Positions 59,090 to 64,000 of a stretch of DNA of 64,000 nucleotides are shown here, one piece after another; the stretch's first letter is position 1, and the number at the start of each line of letters is the position of its first letter. Below the pieces are notes generated by a model. That model was not told where the DNA came from, did not search any database, and was given only the letters and a program-made list of their open reading frames with translations. The position numbers and the translations under genes are program-made. This DNA comes from Chelonoidis abingdonii (Eukaryota > Chordata > Testudines > Testudinidae): assembly GCF_003597395.2 (NCBI RefSeq), contig NC_133771.1, forward strand, positions 58,533,709-58,597,708, in the 5' to 3' direction.

Positions 59090-60288
59090 TTGATATACAC
59101 AGGCGTGCACAGCACATTTCATTAGGGTGTGCACCCAGGGAATTTTAAATTTATTTATTTATTTTAAAGGTGAACATCATAAAGGTTGGGGTGCAGGAGG
59201 GACTGTCAGGTGTGGGAGGGGGTGTGATATGAAGGAAAGGGCTCAGGGCAAGGGACTGGGGCAGAGGAGGGGTGCAACAGGGGATTCAGGGCAGGGAGTT
59301 GGAGTGCATGGGGGTGCAGCAGGGGGCTCAGGGCAGGGGGTTGGGGTGCAGGAGGGGTGCGAGATGCAGGCAGGGGGATTAGGGCAGGGAGTTGGGGTGC
59401 ATGGAGGTGCAGAAGGGAGCTCAGGGAAGGGGTTAAGGTGTGAGGTGTGGGCAGGGGGCTACAGGCAGAGGGTTGGGGTACAGGAGGGGTGAGAGATGCA
59501 GGCAAGGGGCTTAGGGCAGGGAGTTGAGGTGCATGGGGTGCAGGAAGGGGGCTCAGGGCAGGGGGTTGGGGGGTAGGGTGCAGGAGGGAGATCAGGGCTG
59601 GATTTTGGGGTGCAAGATGCAGGCAAGGGGCTCAGGGCAGGGAGCTGGGGTGCAGAAGGGGTGCAGCAGGGGGCATGTAGGGGGCTCATGGCAGGGGGTT
59701 GGGATGCAGGCAGGGTGTGAGGTGCAGGCAGGGGGCTCAGGGCAGGGAGTTGGAGATGGGGTGCAGGCAGGGGGCTCAGGGCAGGGAGCTGCAGTGCAGG
59801 AAGGGTGCGAGATGCAGGCAGGGGGGTCAGGGCAGGGAGTTGGGGGCAGGGGGGGTTCGGGCTCCGGCACGCCGCCGCTTACCTGTAGTGGTGCACTCCC
59901 TGCCTGCCTGCCCTGGCCCCATGCCACACTGCTCACCACATCCCTGTGGGGTCCCCGAGGAGTGGGGGCACAGGGCTCCGCGGACTGTCCTTGCCATGCC
60001 TCCAGGTACCTCCCCCGAAGCTCCCATTGGCTGCGGTTCCCCGTTCTCAGCCAATGGGAGCTGCAGGGGGTGGTGCCTGGAGCAATGCATGGAGTCCTCT
60101 GCCCCAGCGGGGCCCCAGGGACATAGTGCCATGCTGGCTGCTTCTGAAAGTGGCATGGGGCTTGCACACCTTGTGGGGCAAATCCTGTGGGCAGATCCCA
60201 AGCCCTGAGGGGTCAGATCCGGCCCTCGGGCATTAGGGTGTGCCTGGACACCCCCGGCACACCCCATGCACACACCTATGTTGATATA
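59090..60288. mobile_element. 1183-bp hAT-type element with internal minisatellite
   Basis: The element proper is 59098-60280. Left end CACAGGCGTGCACAGCAC, right end GTGCACACACCTATG class (CCATGCACACACCTATG). Identical 8-bp duplications TTGATATA lie at 59090-59097 and 60281-60288. It contains the G-rich minisatellite at 59190-59860 and a GAAGCTCCCATTGGCTG / CAGCCAATGGGAGCTGC hairpin at about 60017-60066. Long ORFs on both strands come from the repeat array. Confidence 0.85.
59190..59860. repeat. G-rich minisatellite inside the hAT element
   Basis: Degenerate units of 'ggggtgcaggaggggtgc', 'gagatgcaggcagggggctc' and 'agggcagggagttg' combine into roughly 40-60 bp higher-order units, more than ten blocks. 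G-runs of 3-6 occur throughout on the plus strand, giving quadruplex potential. Confidence 0.85.
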
Positions 60289-61994
60289 ATGGAGTCTTTG
60301 ATTCCCACAGTGTCTCTCCAGGCTCTGTTCTTTCACCATGTCTACCCCATAACATGGCAGTGCGTGGTCAGTATTATATTACCATGGGGAGCCCAGACCC
60401 AGGAGAAACTCAATGAACAAACATAAACCAGGTAAAACTTCTGAGAAGTTACGATGCATGGGGTTTTGTTCCCACCCCCACCCTTTAATTCTACAAGGAT
60501 GGGAAACAGTTTCTGGTCTTAGAATATTGATCCGACGTGTGCTTTGCAGCGTTAAGTCAGCATGTGGGGAAATGAAGATGCACAGTAAATGATGGATGGA
60601 CTAAACGAGAAAATGCTGAAATGAAAGGACCCCGGAAGCCTAGGCAGATGAATTCCTGAAACTCCCACCTGTATCACGGCCAGAATTATCCAGACCAATC
60701 TGTTACAGCATACATTGCAGCGAATACTTATAATCTGCATGGCCGAGAAGCAGCTCAGCCCAAAGTGGTATGGGTATTCTACAATGCGCGTGTGGGAACA
60801 CTCTATCGATAAAGTGTGGAATGGCCTTTGTTGAGTCCACAGGAAATACTGACTACAGAGGGATCGGGTTATACCACTCCTTTCCTTCACGTTATTAGTG
60901 GTGAAGCGCTAGTATAATCTCTGGGGTCTTTGATTGCCACATATTGCAAACCAGGAATATAGCATAGGGCTGAGCTCTCAACGGTATTTCAGTGACGCTT
61001 AACCTTCCCTGGCCTGGATCTATTCTCCAGCTCTCGACATAGCTCCCTGCTTGCTTTCCTTTGCCACAAGGCCAGCCTCAACACCCTTTACCTCTCCCTA
61101 TTCCCCATCATTGTGTTTCTCCAGGCTCTATACAGACAGAATCCGGTACGAATACCAGGTCCTCCCTGCCAATTAAGTCCTCATAAGACCCCTCCCCTTA
61201 GCGCCCACATTGAAAAGTAAACATATATTTTACGAAAACACACCGTTAACAGCGTCTTGGTGACTCCTGTGTTCTTGTGTCGTCTTCAGCGTGACTGTTA
61301 GGACCCTGCAAAGAAATTAAGGGTAAGGCCCGTCTCTCACCCCTGCGTGAGTCAATTTGACTTCGGTCAGGGTAGGAATTAACATAACCCTAACACTTCC
61401 ACGAGGTGGGGCAGATATGGTGCCTTGGCTTGCATTCTCCTACCACGACCCAGCATCAACGGGCGTAGTAGTTTCTGCAGCTGAGAGTTAGCAGTCCAAT
61501 TGTGAGGGAGTGGAAGAGCAGGAAGATTAATCTATTGGTCAACATGTCTTCACTGCAGAGTTAACTCAATGAATCACAACTGCGTTTGCGCATCATGTTA
61601 GCTGGTCAGCGCTGAGCGACCCCACTGCAAAGCCATACTTCAGTTACAGTATCCTCATGGTGCTTGCACATCACCATGGACCTGGGTTATTGCCATATTT
61701 TGGCGGCATGCTAGAACTGTCTATGGATTCTCCAAGGATTGGTGGAGAGCTTATTTGTCTTCTGACACATTGGCAGAATATGAGGCGTCAGGATATACAG
61801 CTGTCAAGTAGTTTTAGCCTGTTCCACACTTACGTGTGGTGGGTACCAGACTAATGTACAACAACGCTCAGGTTTTAGCCTAAGCCCAGCACAGTCAGAG
61901 CACCGGAATGTAAGCACCACAGGAACAGAGAGGGTGAGGCAAGCCAAGTAAGGCCCAGTAGCCCTATGAGTGAAGCACCCCCCAGTCTAAGTGC
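60289..61994. other. Unrecognised sequence, possibly of low base accuracy
   Basis: No gene recognised. 61540-61640 looks like a strongly degraded copy of a common MITE ('catgtcttcactgcagagtt'). Indel-like divergence in the repeats that follow suggests an unpolished region (see findings). Confidence 0.4.
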
Positions 61995-62460
61995 CTCTTG
62001 AGACTCTCTTCATAATCATAGAAAGGTAGGTCTGGAGAGACCTCGCAGAGTCGTTGGCCAGCCTCCTGACGTGAGCAGACCAGGGTATACCTAGGCCATC
62101 CCTGACAGTTTGTCAACTTGTTCTTAAGCGCCGTGATGGGGTTCCACAACCCCTTGGTAACCTGTTTCGTGCTTAAAATATCTTATGAGTAAAACAGATT
62201 TTCCTTACTATTGGCCTATCTCCTTGCTGCAGTTAAGCCATTGTTCTGTTTACCTCTGGACTGGAGAATCAATGTACATCCCTTTAATACAGCCCTGAAT
62301 TCTTCGCACGGTACCCGTCCAGCTTCTAGCCCTTCCCATGTCAGTTTCAAACCTTTATTTTGATAAACGCTTTCCTCGCTCTTTTCAATTGTCATATTAA
62401 TACCAAATATGGTGGCAACCAAACTGACCCGTTACTCAGATGAGGCTTCACCGTGCTCTC
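61995..62460 (-). mobile_element. CR1 LINE 3' end, degraded, left part
   Basis: It keeps the order of CR1 landmarks seen at 4156-4960 (tcatagaa..., ggggttccacaacc, ttgctgcagttaagccattg, tgaggcttcaccgtgct). There are many more indels than in that copy. It continues at about 62940 on the far side of the PLE insertion. Confidence 0.7.
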
Positions 62461-62463
62461 CTG

Positions 62464-62938
62464 TGTCTGACGTAATACTCCTGTTAAGCGACAGAGCATC
62501 CTGGCACCTTAAGACACAGTGTTTGGATCAGAACTTTCGTGGTGAATACCACTTCGTCAGATGCTGCAGTGGATTTCCAGGGCACGTTATAGCACACAGC
62601 TAGAGAGATGAGTTATTAATAGGGAGGTGAGGCCTGTTCTAGAGTTGAGTGTAAGACCATTCCAAGTTTGTTATCTGAGATGTGGTGTCAAATTGCGATG
62701 AACTGAAGCTCAGCAGTTCTCTTTGAAGTCTGGTCCTGAAGTTTTTTTGCTGCAGGATGGCCACCTTAAGGTCTGCTATAGTGTGGCCAGGGAGGTTGAA
62801 GTGCTCTCCTGCAGGTTTTTGTATATTGCCATTCCTAATATCTGATTTGTGTCCATTTATCCTTTTGTGTAGAAACTGTCCAGTTTGGCCAATGTACATA
62901 GCAGAGGGGCATTGCTGGCATATGATGGCCACCCCTCT
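62464..62938 (-). pseudogene. Penelope-like element fragment with GIY-YIG endonuclease domain and 3' tail
   Basis: The minus-strand frame 62932-62639 (97 codons) reads CQQCPSAMYIGQTGQFLHKR, then INGHKSDIRNGN and EHFNLPGHTIADLKVAILQQ. YIGQTGQ...RINGHKSD is the core of a GIY-YIG nuclease, the domain that PLE proteins carry C-terminal to their reverse transcriptase. Downstream on the same strand, 62630-62464 is a degraded form of the PLE 3' tail (gaagtggtattcacc, ctgatccaaacac, aaggtgccaggatgctct). The RT part is absent, so the copy is 5'-truncated. It sits inside a CR1 copy. Confidence 0.8.
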
Positions 62939-62939
62939 G

Positions 62940-63235
62940 ATACATCGTAGAATGCTACTAGCTTTTTTGATTGTGTCATCTTGTTGGTTTCAGACCAATG
63001 CCCCAGTTTGTCAAGATCATTTGAATTCTAATCCAAAGTGCTTGCAACACCCCCAAGCTTGGTGTTATCCACAAATTTTATAAGCGTATTCTCCACTCCG
63101 TTATCTACATCATTAATGAAAATGGTGACAAGTACTGGATCCAGCCTTGTCCCCTGTAGGGCCCCACTAGATTCAGATTCAAGTATTCCTGCCCATCTCT
63201 TTTGAGGGCTGTGCCTATAGTCAAGCTAACCTTAG
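62940..63235 (-). mobile_element. CR1 LINE fragment, right part of the split copy
   Basis: 'ccagtttgtcaagatcattt' to 'ccacaaattttataagcgta' and 'gtcccctgtagggccccact' match the CR1 interior seen at 5270-5400. Orientation is the same as 61995-62460, so the PLE insertion split one CR1 copy. Confidence 0.75.
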
Positions 63236-64000
63236 AGTGTGAGGTCTACAGAGCAAGGACTGAGACAAGTTTCTTGTACGGCACTGAGCATACTATTGGC
63301 ACTTAAAAAATAAAACAAGAATTCATAGTGATATACAAAACCATTCACTATTTGCCCTGAGATTTGGTGAGAAACAAAAACATGCCTGGTCCTAATGCTA
63401 TGATTTAAATCAGGTGTATCTGCTAGCAAAAATCAGCCAAGAAAATAGTGTGTGTCCTGTGATTTAGTGTCAGGTAATATCAGGTTAAAAATGACCACAC
63501 CCCATTTCCCATGTTACCTTTTTCTACGGTGAATTACATCTGACAAGAAATGAAGATTAAGAGAAATGGTTTACAAATATGGATGGCAAATGCCCTGTTT
63601 GGCTTTTTGTGACTAACATGCAGACCAGGCTGTGTCTGAAGGCACAATCTAGCTTTTAGTGTGATGTGACCTCACCAAGATTATAGACAGTGCAGTTTCA
63701 TTCTCATATCTGAATCTTCCTGCTATATACTATAGCAGAGTTATATGCCACTGACCTACAGATGATTTTCCCCCTCTATCCTGCATCTACTCATAGCTGC
63801 AATATGCATTCCCAAAGTCGGGTTTTTGGGACTGTCATAGCTTCCTACTCAGATTTGAACCTTAGCGTTCATAAACTGAGAAGCTAGCATGAACCCTCTA
63901 AGCTTAATTACCAGCTTAGATCTGATATCGCTGCCACCAGCCAGGAATTTCCAGGGCCTGACTCCCTCAGGTCTCCCCAAAACGTTCCCTGGGGGACCCC
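63236..64000. other. Unrecognised intergenic sequence
   Basis: No gene or repeat recognised. 63935-64000 becomes C/T-rich, possibly the start of another repeat cut by the window edge. Confidence 0.45.

Noticed and set aside
59524..60339. Several 170-200 codon ORFs on both strands
   Set aside because: They all run through the G-rich minisatellite of a hAT-type element, and equal openness on both strands shows simple-sequence bias.
1..64000. CRISPR arrays, tRNA or rRNA genes, bacterial-type systems
   Set aside because: None seen. The only tRNA-like promoters belong to SINEs, and spaced repeats are minisatellites or transposon cores.

Overview
This window looks like nuclear DNA of a non-avian reptile, most likely a turtle. 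The evidence is CR1 LINE 3' ends, tRNA-derived SINEs with a CR1-like tail (the tortoise Pol III/SINE type), many hAT-like MITEs and Penelope-like element (PLE) tails. This is a repeat-content inference and crocodilian origin is not excluded. No tRNA, rRNA, CRISPR or bacterial-type gene is visible.

Only one host gene is supported: coding exon 1 of B3GAT2 on the minus strand (22259 down to 21756). It encodes the cytoplasmic tail, membrane anchor, stem and first half of the GT43 glucuronyltransferase domain, and ends at a GT donor. Exon 2 was not recognised, so 1-21755 is most simply intron 1. The exon lies in a CpG island (about 21640-23120) that should contain the promoter. The sequence to the right is upstream intergenic DNA, starting with a solo-LTR-like repeat.

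Layout. 1-1316: partial inverted copy of a DNA element whose full copy is at 46340-48483. 1440-2110: LTR-like repeat. 3387-8322: SINEs and two CR1 copies, one split by a 333-bp hAT MITE with a perfect 8-bp target duplication. 8921-15180: the most unusual segment, a 6.2-kb nested inverted repeat of a restriction-like-endonuclease (RLE) non-LTR retrotransposon, centred on a 25-N gap. 15717-16795: a PLE tail foldback split by a 0.9-kb MITE. 16800-21755: mostly unrecognised intron. 21640-23120: B3GAT2 exon 1 and CpG island. 23160-30100: mostly unique, with a 170-bp direct duplication. 30120-49454: dense DNA transposons (332-333 bp hAT MITEs, an 835-bp foldback, a 1.6-kb long-TIR element, a 2.1-kb and a 695-bp element), plus tandem repeats. 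49460-59090: mostly unrecognised, with a PLE palindrome at 53598-53784. 59098-60280: hAT-type element carrying a G-rich minisatellite. 61990-63235: CR1 split by a PLE fragment that keeps a GIY-YIG endonuclease ORF.

No operon-like or cooperating gene set exists here. The main interest lies in transposon structure and in places where the assembly itself is suspect. Family names rest on recognition of motifs, ends and remembered consensus sequences. No database search was run.
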